Source of the DNA: Candidatus Woesearchaeota archaeon
GTDB taxonomy: Archaea; Nanobdellota; Nanobdellia; Woesearchaeales; UBA525
Assembly: GCA_013331575.1 (NCBI GenBank)
Contig: DUGD01000075.1
Location: 8,167-23,920 of the forward strand
Length of the DNA: 15,754 nucleotides
Reading direction: 5' to 3'
The notes beneath the pieces were generated by a model. The model did not search any database. It saw nothing but the letters and a program-made list of their open reading frames with translations, and was not told where the DNA came from. Below are positions 7,084 through 12,894 of the stretch, in pieces (positions within the stretch are counted from its first letter, which is position 1; each line of letters starts with the position of its first letter). The position numbers and the translations under genes are program-made.

Positions 7084-7572
7084 TCACCTCACGCGCGCAA
7101 GTACTGGCGCAAGTGCTGTCGTAAGCGATGCGTGCTCAAGTAATGCATCGTCGCTCTTCGCCCGCACGAATCTGTCGCTCGATCCGAGCACGACGATGCC
7201 GAGCGGGGTATACCATACTTCGGCGCGCGGCGTGCAGGTGACGTGACCATAGTAGCGGAACTCCGACGAGAGCTTCGCGTAGTGCTCCGGCATCCTGTCG
7301 AAACCAGGCGCACTCGCACGACGTACCGTGTCGCACGGACGTCCATGCAGATACGCATCACCATCACGCACGCCATCTACGGGCAAGAGCAAGAGCACGG
7401 GCGGGCGCTGTTGCTGCAGGCCAAAGAGCTGCACAGTATCTGCAGGAAGGAAGGTCACTTCATAACGGCCCGCGTAGCTGCTTTCGATGTCGATCGTCGA
7501 CAACATCGCGTCCGCCGCCTTCGCCTCTAAATCATCTTTAGGTATCCTCATCAGCAATTTCTTCGTATCCAT
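7084..7572 (-). CDS. Conserved-context unknown protein upstream of asnB
   Basis: This 162-residue protein has no family I recognise. It starts MDTKKLLMRIPKDDLE, has a strand-rich middle (RYEVTFLPADTVQLF, RPPVLLLLPVDG) and another strand-like pair near the end (AEVWYTPLGIVVLGSSDRF). There is no signal peptide or membrane segment. ATG 7572 was chosen because GGTGAT sits five bases before it; the frame extends six codons further. The stop codon TGA is embedded in the asnB ribosome binding site (GTGAGGTGA), so the two are tightly coupled. The tRNA-Asn gene ends 46 bases upstream with no TATA box between. A role linked to asparagine synthesis is inferred from position only. Confidence 0.75.
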   Translation of the reverse strand: MDTKKLLMRIPKDDLEAKAADAMLSTIDIESSYAGRYEVTFLPADTVQLFGLQQQRPPVLLLLPVDGVRDGDAYLHGRPCDTVRRASAPGFDRMPEHYAKLSSEFRYYGHVTCTPRAEVWYTPLGIVVLGSSDRFVRAKSDDALLEHASLTTALAPVLARVR

Positions 7573-7618
7573 CAGTATCACCTTTTGCATTAGTGTTGAT
7601 ATCGTTGTCAGGCCACTA

Positions 7619-7728
7619 CGCCCCTGGCCGGGCTCGAACCGGCGACCTCATGGTCAATGCGAGGAGGTGGCCGACCACAACCCCTTCCTCTTAACAGCCA
7701 TGCGCTCTAGCCGCTGAGCTACAGGAGC
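7619..7728 (-). tRNA. tRNA-Asn(GUU) with a 37-base intron
   Basis: The minus strand folds as a complete cloverleaf. The acceptor is GCTCCTG paired with CAGGGGC (one G-U), the D stem is GCTC/GAGC, the anticodon stem is CATGG/CCATG, and the loop CTGTTA plus A has anticodon GTT at 7693-7695. The variable loop is AGGTC, and the T arm is GCCGG-TTCGAGC-CCGGC. The discriminator is G73, as expected for tRNA-Asn, and no CCA is encoded. An intron of 37 bases (7655-7691; ends ambiguous by one base) interrupts the gene after position 37, the canonical archaeal site, and contains GAGGA/TCCTC and GTGG/CCAC stems suitable for a bulge-helix-bulge. The exons total 73 bases. The gene is the first unit upstream of the unknown gene and asnB. 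Confidence 0.93.
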
Positions 7729-7751
7729 ACGATAGGAGAAGCTAACGATTA

Positions 7752-7831
7752 CCCTCCGCGAAGAGCGGAGAGGGAAGCGCAGCTATCCCGGCCGAGCCGT
7801 CCTTGCGGAGGTACTGTATCATAAGGGATAG
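7752..7831. other. Structured region between tRNA-Asn and the Lrp promoter
   Basis: CTCCGC (7754-7759) pairs with GCGGAG (7765-7770) in a tight hairpin. The same left arm, as CCTCCGC (7753-7759), is also a perfect complement of GCGGAGG (7805-7811). CTATCCC (7783-7789) pairs with GGGATAG (7825-7831). The first two pairings are mutually exclusive. If the tRNA-Asn transcript starts at the box near 7852, this would be its leader. Confidence 0.4.
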
Positions 7832-7846
7832 AAGAGCACGCAAAGC

Positions 7847-7858
7847 ATATAATTATAT
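7847..7858 (-). promoter_or_regulatory. Palindromic TATA box, probably for the tRNA-Asn/asnB unit
   Basis: ATATAATTATAT is a perfect 12-bp palindrome and could serve either strand. On the minus strand it is the nearest good box to tRNA-Asn, implying a leader of about 95 bases. No closer box is convincing. Confidence 0.4.
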
Positions 7859-7873
7859 CCCGAAAAATACCGT

Positions 7874-7924
7874 ATAATATTCTAAAAAATCAGTAATTAT
7901 TATAAATATTGGAATAATATTCCA
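7874..7924. promoter_or_regulatory. Operator-like sites at the Lrp/AsnC promoter
   Basis: TGGAAT-AAT-ATTCCA (7910-7924) is an inverted repeat with perfect 6-bp arms directly after the TATA box. ATAATATTC recurs at 7874 and 7914, exactly 40 bases apart, close to four helical turns. Lrp-family proteins often bind such AT-rich palindromes in phased arrays and repress their own gene; autoregulation is inferred. Confidence 0.5.
7900..7910 (+). promoter_or_regulatory. TATA box of the Lrp/AsnC gene
   Basis: TTATAAATATT places the transcription start near 7931, about 20 bases before ATG 7952. The operator palindrome lies between box and start. Confidence 0.5.
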
Positions 7925-7951
7925 TATGTTGACGATATGTACTGAGCGCCT

Positions 7952-8395
7952 ATGAACACCGCAACAGACCTCGATAGTAAGGACAACCGTATCCTCGACG
8001 AATTACAGCGCGACGCGAAGGCGACCACGGGCAAGATAGCGAAGCGCACCGCCATCCCCGTCACGACGGTGCACAACCGCATCAAACGGATGGAAGCAGA
8101 AGGCGTTATCAAACGTTATGCACCTGTGCTTGATTACGCGAAACTCGGGAAAGGCATCCACGCCATGATCTTCATCAGCGCAGAGCATAAAGCCGACCAG
8201 GAGCACCTCGCGAAACGCCTGCTCACGATCGAAGGGGTCACGGGAGCGCGCATCATCACGGGCGGCTACGACATCGTCATAGAGACGCGCGTCAGCACCA
8301 TCGATGCACTCAACACACTCATCACGAAAGAGCTGCGAAAGATCCAAGGCGTGGAGAAGACGCAGACCATGATCGTGCTCGAAGAAGTCGAGTGA
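7952..8395 (+). CDS. Lrp/AsnC-family transcriptional regulator
   Basis: This 147-residue protein has the two-part Lrp/AsnC plan. An N-terminal helix-turn-helix (about 7-60) starts DLDSKDNRILDELQRDAK and contains TTVHNRIKRMEAEGVIKRY. A linker leads to a C-terminal RAM ligand-binding domain (about 70-147), with the typical ITGGYDIVIE and an ending of alternating strand residues. These proteins form dimers to octamers and usually sense amino acids. The gene is divergent from the tRNA-Asn/asnB unit with a shared upstream region, so asparagine or a related amino acid is a reasonable candidate effector, as for E. coli AsnC; this is inference. No strong ribosome binding site precedes ATG 7952. Its stop is six bases from the convergent YbaK-like gene. 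Confidence 0.9.
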   Translation: MNTATDLDSKDNRILDELQRDAKATTGKIAKRTAIPVTTVHNRIKRMEAEGVIKRYAPVLDYAKLGKGIHAMIFISAEHKADQEHLAKRLLTIEGVTGARIITGGYDIVIETRVSTIDALNTLITKELRKIQGVEKTQTMIVLEEVE

Positions 8396-8404
8396 GCACG
8401 CTCA
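8393..8404. terminator. Shared hairpin spanning both convergent stop codons
   Basis: TGAGC-AC-GCTCA contains the TGA of the regulator on the plus strand and the TGA of the deacylase gene on the minus strand as mirror images. The stem is short, and no T-run accompanies it. Confidence 0.25.
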
Positions 8405-8899
8405 GGATTCTTTCCCGATATCCGCAACGACCGGTTTTACCACGCGTTCCCAGTCGCGCGCGAGCATGCGCACGCTGTGGTGATGGCTCCCTGCGGAGAA
8501 GACGATGTGGTCGCGCGCGAAGACGTCGCTGTCGCAGTAGACAGGCATGGCGGGCGTGAAGAGGTTACCAAAGGGCGGCACGCTGCCGATGGTGCAGCCC
8601 GTCGCGGCGAGGACCTTGTCGGGATGCGCGAGGTGCAGGTCTTTTTCGCCTAACATTATTTTCAGTTTCTTGAGATCGAGCCGCCGGTGTCCTGAGACCA
8701 CGCCCATGACTATCCGTCCTGATCCGCCGCACTCGAGCACGATGGCTTTCGCAGCCTCCTCGAGCTTCGTGCCGCGCATCTTCGCGGCGTCGGCACTGTG
8801 ATGCACGTGCTCGTGCTCGAAGCGCTCGTACGGGCAGTCCGCCGCGTCCAACGCGGCGATTATCCTGGAGAACATCTCGGTCTCGGAGTAGTCGGACAT
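8402..8899 (-). CDS. YbaK/EbsC-family aminoacyl-tRNA deacylase (editing domain)
   Basis: This 165-residue stand-alone editing domain belongs to the YbaK/ProXp superfamily, which hydrolyses wrongly charged tRNAs. Visible family features are the N-terminal YERFEHEHVHHSADAAKMRG segment, KAIVLECGGSGRIVMGVVSG with the conserved Lys before the hydrophobic strand, DLKKLKIMLGEKDLHLA, the glycine-rich GCTIGSVPPFGNL loop, and a late SAGSHHHSVRM stretch. The substrate cannot be told from sequence; YbaK relatives clear Cys- or Ala-tRNA-Pro, but others differ. The open frame runs 156 codons further upstream, wholly antisense-frame to aspS, so ATG 8899 is the sensible start, although its ribosome binding site is weak. 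It follows aspS by 35 bases and is probably in its operon. Confidence 0.85.
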   Translation of the reverse strand: MSDYSETEMFSRIIAALDAADCPYERFEHEHVHHSADAAKMRGTKLEEAAKAIVLECGGSGRIVMGVVSGHRRLDLKKLKIMLGEKDLHLAHPDKVLAATGCTIGSVPPFGNLFTPAMPVYCDSDVFARDHIVFSAGSHHHSVRMLARDWERVVKPVVADIGKES

Positions 8900-8934
8900 A
8901 TTGCGCCTAACAAGTAATGACGATTGTCGAACAC

Positions 8935-10659
8935 TCACAGTTTCTTGAGCGCCAGGCCGAGATCGTCGAGCTGTTTCGCGTCGACAAGCGACGGCGATCC
9001 GTCCATCGGGCATTCCGCGGACTTGTTCTTCGGGAACGCGATGAACTCGCGGATGTCCGCTTCCTGCTCGAGCATCGCGACGAACCGGTCGAAACCGATG
9101 GCGAAGCCGCCGTGCGGCGGAGCGCCGTACGTGAACGCCTCGAGGAGGAAACCGAACTTGACCTTCGCCTGCTCCTCGCTGATATTCATCGCAGTCATTA
9201 TCTCGCGCTGGATGTCCTGTCGGTGGACACGGATGCTGCCCGATGCCATCTCGACGCCGTTGAGCACCAAGTCGTAGCATTGCGCGACGACCTTGCCGGG
9301 CTCGGTGCGCAGGTACTGCAGGTGCTCGGGGCGCGGCATGGTGAACATGTGGTGCGCAGGCGTCCAATCCTGCGTGTCATCATCCCACTCGAAGAGCGGG
9401 AAATCGACGACCCAGCAGAACGCGAGCGCCTTGGGATCGTACAGAGACAACTCCTTGCCGAGCAGGTTGCGCAGCTTGGAGAGCGCCTCGTTGCAGGCCT
9501 TCTTCGCGTCCGCGACGAACAGTATCGTCTGCTCGGGTTTCGCGCCCGATGCCTCGATGATGCTCGCCTGCATATCAGGAGTCAGGAATTTCGCGACGCC
9601 GCCGTCGAGCGTCTTGCCATCGGCGAGCACGTTGACATAAGCGAGGCCTTTCGCCTTGTTCGCCTTCGCGAATTCCGTATAACGGTCTATCTCTTTGCGG
9701 CCAAGGAGCTTCGGGACGACCAAGCATTTGACGAGCTGCGCTTCGCTGAATATCTTGAAATCGGATGATTTGACGATGTACGTGACGTCGGTGAGCTCGA
9801 GGCCGAAACGCAAGTCGGGCTTGTCACAGCCATAGCGGTCCATCGACTCTTCGTAGCTGATGCGACGCAAAGGAAGCGGCACATCGACGCTCTTGACATC
9901 TTTCACGACATTGTGGACCAGTCGTTCGCCAGCTGAGAGGACATCGTCTTGCTCCACGAAGCTCATCTCGACATCTATCTGTGTGAACTCGGGCTGGCGA
10001 TCCATACGCAGGTCTTCGTCGCGCAGGCATTTTGCGAGCTGGAAGTAGCGGTCGCAGCCGGAGACCATGAGCAGTTGCTTGTACAGTTGCGGGCTCTGCG
10101 GCAGCGCATAGAACGTCCCATGATGTATCCTGCTCGGCACGACATAGTCGCGTGCGCCTTCAGGCGTCGACTTGACGAGGAGCGGCGTCTCGATCTCGAG
10201 GAAACCCATCGCGCGCAGGTGCTTGCGTACCGAAGCGGCGACGTTGTCGCGCATCGCGAGCTTGTGCTGCATCGCAGGACGGCGCAGGTCGAGATAGCGG
10301 TATTTGAGACGTATCTCATCGGAATTCTCCGCTTCGATCTCGATGGGGAGCGGCTGCGCCGGGTTGAGCACCTCGAACTTCTCGGCGACGACCTCTATCT
10401 CGCCCGTGGCAAGGCGCGGGTTCGGCTGCGGCTTCTTCTTGACGACACCCGTGATCTTGATGACGGACTCGCGCTTGAGGTCTTTCGTGAGGTCTGCGAA
10501 GTCCTCGCCGACGGTCGCCTGCGTGATACCGTAACGATCGCGCACGTCGATGAACGCGATGCGGCCGTGCAGCCGTATGGCGTGCGTCCAGCCAGCGATG
10601 GTGACGGTAGTGCCTTCATCTTTCGCGCGGAGCTCTCCGCAGTTGTGTGTCCGGTGCAT
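8935..10659 (-). CDS. aspS: Aspartyl-tRNA synthetase, bacterial type
   Basis: This 574-residue class IIb synthetase charges tRNA with aspartate. It is the long bacterial form, not the archaeal form of about 430 residues. It has an OB-fold anticodon domain (about 15-110), motif 1 region with LKYRYLDLRRP, PQSPQLYKQLLM, motif 2 with FQLAKCLRDEDLRMDRQPEF, a GAD insertion domain (about 285-410), and motif 3 GGFAIGFDRFVAML, ending in a bacterial-style AFPKNKSAECPMDGSP. Residue 31 is His, in RLHG; in bacterial AspRS His here goes with non-discriminating enzymes, Leu with tRNA-Asp-specific ones. A TATA box 27 bases before ATG 10659 and the lack of a ribosome binding site indicate a leaderless message. 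It was probably acquired from bacteria. Confidence 0.95.
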   Translation of the reverse strand: MHRTHNCGELRAKDEGTTVTIAGWTHAIRLHGRIAFIDVRDRYGITQATVGEDFADLTKDLKRESVIKITGVVKKKPQPNPRLATGEIEVVAEKFEVLNPAQPLPIEIEAENSDEIRLKYRYLDLRRPAMQHKLAMRDNVAASVRKHLRAMGFLEIETPLLVKSTPEGARDYVVPSRIHHGTFYALPQSPQLYKQLLMVSGCDRYFQLAKCLRDEDLRMDRQPEFTQIDVEMSFVEQDDVLSAGERLVHNVVKDVKSVDVPLPLRRISYEESMDRYGCDKPDLRFGLELTDVTYIVKSSDFKIFSEAQLVKCLVVPKLLGRKEIDRYTEFAKANKAKGLAYVNVLADGKTLDGGVAKFLTPDMQASIIEASGAKPEQTILFVADAKKACNEALSKLRNLLGKELSLYDPKALAFCWVVDFPLFEWDDDTQDWTPAHHMFTMPRPEHLQYLRTEPGKVVAQCYDLVLNGVEMASGSIRVHRQDIQREIMTAMNISEEQAKVKFGFLLEAFTYGAPPHGGFAIGFDRFVAMLEQEADIREFIAFPKNKSAECPMDGSPSLVDAKQLDDLGLALKKL

Positions 10660-10680
10660 ACGACGGGAAAGCGACGGGGA

Positions 10681-10691
10681 TTTTATAAAAG
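10681..10691 (-). promoter_or_regulatory. TATA box of aspS, leaderless
   Basis: CTTTTATAAAA on the minus strand is centred 27 bases before ATG 10659. Confidence 0.7.
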
Positions 10692-10710
10692 TTTGCGAGA
10701 AATCCTATAC

Positions 10711-10741
10711 ATACAGAGAACTGGATCATACAGAGAACCGG
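10711..10741. repeat. Tandem repeat upstream of the aspS promoter
   Basis: ATACAGAGAACTGG (10711-10724) and ATACAGAGAACCGG (10728-10741) differ at one base. The core ACAGAGAAC occurs a third time at 10859-10867. The copies lie about 20-50 bases upstream of the aspS TATA box, a position suited to an activator or repressor site. Confidence 0.45.
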
Positions 10742-10776
10742 GGTGCGGTCACCGGCTTGAAGCGAGTCGCCTCCAG

Positions 10777-10786
10777 AGAAAAAACG
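10777..10786 (-). terminator. T-run terminator of the translin/HD operon
   Basis: Six T on the minus strand (10779-10784), about 85 bases after the HD-gene stop. It is the only T-run in this gap. Confidence 0.4.
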
Positions 10787-10863
10787 CCGCGTAATCGCAA
10801 CCAGCTAATGCGACGAGCGGGACGTGAGCATGCGAACGTCCGCCTGTGGCCGCGACACACAGA

Positions 10864-10877
10864 GAACGTTAACGTTC
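10864..10877. repeat. Perfect 14-bp palindrome at the end of the HD gene
   Basis: GAACGTTAACGTTC is fully self-complementary and spans the HD-gene stop codon. It is too compact for a stable RNA hairpin; it may be chance or a protein-binding site. Confidence 0.3.
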
Positions 10878-11450
10878 GATGCGCTTTAGCCCTTCGTACC
10901 ATTCGGTGCTGCGCGTCTTCACGATCACAGCCGCGAGACGTTTTGCGCTCGCGGTCTTGAGGCATTTCGTCGCGTTGTCTATCCAGTTCTGGCAGCCGGA
11001 GTGCCCCTGTTCCAGATACTCTTTCGCCTGTATGATGACTTCGAGGAAATCGGCGTCTCTTGCCACTGACCGTTCCAAGGAGTCGTCGTGTTCGCCATCC
11101 AAGATGCTGTGTAATTCCGCGGCGATATCACTGGGAAGCATCGCGAGCTGGTCGGCGAGGACCTTCGCCTCTACCTCTTTCTTGTCGCGGAAGTAATTCT
11201 GCGCCATCTTATGCAGGTCGCCAATTCTCGTCTCAGGGAGCTCGTGGAACGCCGCGATGAGCGCCGTCTTGCTCGCATCGGCCCCTTCGAGTTTCGCGAG
11301 CACGTACGCTATGACGACGCTACGTGAGACGTGGTCGCCCACGCTCTCGGCACCCGGGATGCGCAAGAGCTGCCAGCCGGCACGCGGTATATGCTTGAGG
11401 TGTCCTACTTCGTAGAAGAAATGCGCAATATTCTCATCCTGCTTATGCAT
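10869..11450 (-). CDS. HD-domain hydrolase, YfbR/HDDC2-like nucleotidase
   Basis: This 193-residue HD-superfamily protein resembles YfbR/HDDC2 5'-nucleotidases, which remove phosphate from nucleoside monophosphates. The first His is in ESVGDHVSRS (His40), then AAFHELPETRIGDLHK gives His69 and the family's E-x-x-x-GD ending, and a late RDADFLEVIIQAKEYLEQG supplies the last Asp. The motif that should be His-Asp is His69-Glu70, an unusual change at a metal ligand. The gene begins inside the end of the translin gene (8-base overlap), with GAGG shortly before ATG 11450, so the two are coupled. Family assignment is good; substrate and whether the HE variant is active are uncertain. Confidence 0.8.
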   Translation of the reverse strand: MHKQDENIAHFFYEVGHLKHIPRAGWQLLRIPGAESVGDHVSRSVVIAYVLAKLEGADASKTALIAAFHELPETRIGDLHKMAQNYFRDKKEVEAKVLADQLAMLPSDIAAELHSILDGEHDDSLERSVARDADFLEVIIQAKEYLEQGHSGCQNWIDNATKCLKTASAKRLAAVIVKTRSTEWYEGLKRIER

Positions 11451-12099
11451 CGTCCGCCTCTTTCGACCCTCGCGGGTTGAGCGTCAGGTCGTAGAGCGTG
11501 TTCTCGGCCTTCTGCAGGTTGTACTTGATACTGTCGTACTTCTTGCGCAGTTCACCGTTGCGTAGGTCGAACTGCAGGAGCTGGCCGTGGATGGCATCGA
11601 TGATGTTGCGCACATCCTGGACGGCTTTCTTGTCGCGCGCGGTGGCGCGTAGCACGGCGTAGCGCACGAGTTCACCTGTGAAATCGCACAGTCCGAGGAG
11701 GTACTCTTCCGCATTCACAACCTTCAGTTCCTTCTTCGTGATGAGCGTGCCGTCTTCGAGGAAACGCAAGAATGCCTTCGCCTCGGCGTACTCTTCGAGG
11801 CTCGCGCTGAAACTTCCCCCGCGCAAGTGCTCGTCTTTCTCGACCTCTTTGAGGAGTTTCGCGATGAGTTTCTCTGCCGCAACAAGCTGCTGCTTCGCCG
11901 CGAGGGTCTCGCCGCGATGGAGGCTGTAGATCGCCGATTTGCTCGATTTCGTGATATCGCGGCTCTCTTTGATGATGGTGTCGCGCGCGGCGTCGTACTC
12001 GGATATCTCGCGGCGCAGCTGGAGGAACTCATTCGCGTCGATGATGGTCTTCGCAGTCTTCAATGTTGTCAAGGTCTTGGGAGCGGTCGTCTTCTTCAT
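11443..12099 (-). CDS. Translin-family RNA-binding protein or nuclease
   Basis: This 218-residue all-helical protein carries the translin signature in its C-terminal half: SLEEYAEAKAFLRFLEDG, EYLLGLCDFTGELVRYAV and LRNGELRKKYDSIKYNLQ followed by LYDLTL. Translin/TRAX proteins form octameric barrels. In TRAX and archaeal homologues, acidic residues of the EYxEA helix take part in RNA cleavage, and EYAEA is kept here, so RNase activity is plausible. The N-terminal 20 residues are Thr/Lys-rich. ATG 12099 lies 27 bases after a TATA box with no ribosome binding site, so the message is probably leaderless. The operon partner is an HD nucleotidase, which suggests RNA fragment and nucleotide turnover; that is inference. 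Confidence 0.88.
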   Translation of the reverse strand: MKKTTAPKTLTTLKTAKTIIDANEFLQLRREISEYDAARDTIIKESRDITKSSKSAIYSLHRGETLAAKQQLVAAEKLIAKLLKEVEKDEHLRGGSFSASLEEYAEAKAFLRFLEDGTLITKKELKVVNAEEYLLGLCDFTGELVRYAVLRATARDKKAVQDVRNIIDAIHGQLLQFDLRNGELRKKYDSIKYNLQKAENTLYDLTLNPRGSKEADDA

Positions 12100-12120
12100 G
12101 GCGTCGACTGACGGTTCCAG

Positions 12121-12130
12121 GTATAAAAAT
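12121..12130 (-). promoter_or_regulatory. TATA box of the translin/HD operon, leaderless
   Basis: ATTTTTATAC on the minus strand is centred about 27 bases before ATG 12099. Confidence 0.65.
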
Positions 12131-12146
12131 CTTGGCTAGAACCTGC

Positions 12147-12821
12147 TCACAAACGATTCGCGTACAGCCATCGTGCGCGCGAGAGCGCTACTGCGTCATC
12201 TGGATAATCATGGAACTCTTCACTCAGCAACGCGGCCACCGCACGCTGGTCGTCACGATCTATCGGCATGCCGCCTACACGGACACCGCCGCGCGTGAAG
12301 AGCGCGTCCATCCAATCGCACATCCCGACGAGGGTTTCACAATATGCGAGCATGTCTTTGTGCATCGCGTTCGAACGGAACGGCAAGTCGCGCTCGATAC
12401 CGTAGCCCTTGCCATTCGGCTTGAGATGATGCCGTCCCGCAATGATGGACGTGAGAAGGAGATTGGGACGCAGCGCATCGGCTCCGGCAAAAACGTGGTG
12501 TTTGAGCCGTTCGTACTCTTCGATAGTTATCTGCCTGCCAGTAAAGAGGTCTTCATCGAAATCAATCTTACCTGTGTCATGCAAAAGACCGCCCAGCGTC
12601 GCGAGGCGCACGTAGCTATCGGACTTATCCTCCTCCTCGGCAAGGTGGCTCGCGTAGAACCCGACGCGTAGGCTGTGAGCGTAGATTCCTTTGTGGAACT
12701 CCTTGATCTCACGTAGCGTCCCATGGCAGAAATCTGCGGCGTCCGGAGCGATACCAGTCTCGTGGCACCGTTCCTGCATGATGCACTCAAGAGTACGAAT
12801 ATCATCCATGATGTCATCCAT
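12147..12821 (-). CDS. HD-GYP-like phosphohydrolase
   Basis: This 224-residue protein has the ordered motifs of the HD-GYP subfamily: HSLRVGFYASHLAEEE, LLHDTGKIDF (the HD-x-GK core), LKHHVFAGADAL, AGRHHLKPNGKGYGIERD in place of HHE-x-GxGYP, and a late CDWMDALFTRGG matching the DxxDAL...R ending. HD-GYP proteins are metal-dependent phosphodiesterases of cyclic dinucleotides in bacteria. Here the signature is GYG, so the substrate may differ. The open frame runs 30 codons further upstream, into the divergent gene. ATG 12821 was chosen because a TATA box lies 26 bases before it, which implies a leaderless message. No sensory domain is fused. Confidence 0.85.
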   Translation of the reverse strand: MDDIMDDIRTLECIMQERCHETGIAPDAADFCHGTLREIKEFHKGIYAHSLRVGFYASHLAEEEDKSDSYVRLATLGGLLHDTGKIDFDEDLFTGRQITIEEYERLKHHVFAGADALRPNLLLTSIIAGRHHLKPNGKGYGIERDLPFRSNAMHKDMLAYCETLVGMCDWMDALFTRGGVRVGGMPIDRDDQRAVAALLSEEFHDYPDDAVALSRARWLYANRL

Positions 12822-12843
12822 GAGATAACGGAATACCATCATC

Positions 12844-12851
12844 AATAAAAG
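12844..12851 (-). promoter_or_regulatory. TATA box of the HD-GYP-like gene, leaderless
   Basis: CTTTTATT on the minus strand is centred about 26 bases before ATG 12821. It fixes the start choice. Confidence 0.55.
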
Positions 12852-12864
12852 CGTTTTCCCAACA

Positions 12865-12874
12865 CAGATAAACC
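12865..12874 (+). promoter_or_regulatory. TATA-like box of the kinase-like gene
   Basis: CAGATAAACC is centred about 26 bases before ATG 12895. The divergent boxes are only some 20 bases apart, so the two promoters may compete. Confidence 0.4.
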
Positions 12875-12894
12875 GTCCGCGACTCCCGCGGTCA

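Noticed and set aside
8900..9367. N-terminal extension of the deacylase by 156 codons
   Set aside because: It is read out of frame through aspS and has low-complexity Arg/Ala/His composition; the family domain begins at ATG 8899.
8917..10794. Long plus-strand frames of 281-283 codons
   Set aside because: Both are antisense to aspS, with composition typical of reverse-complement shadows.
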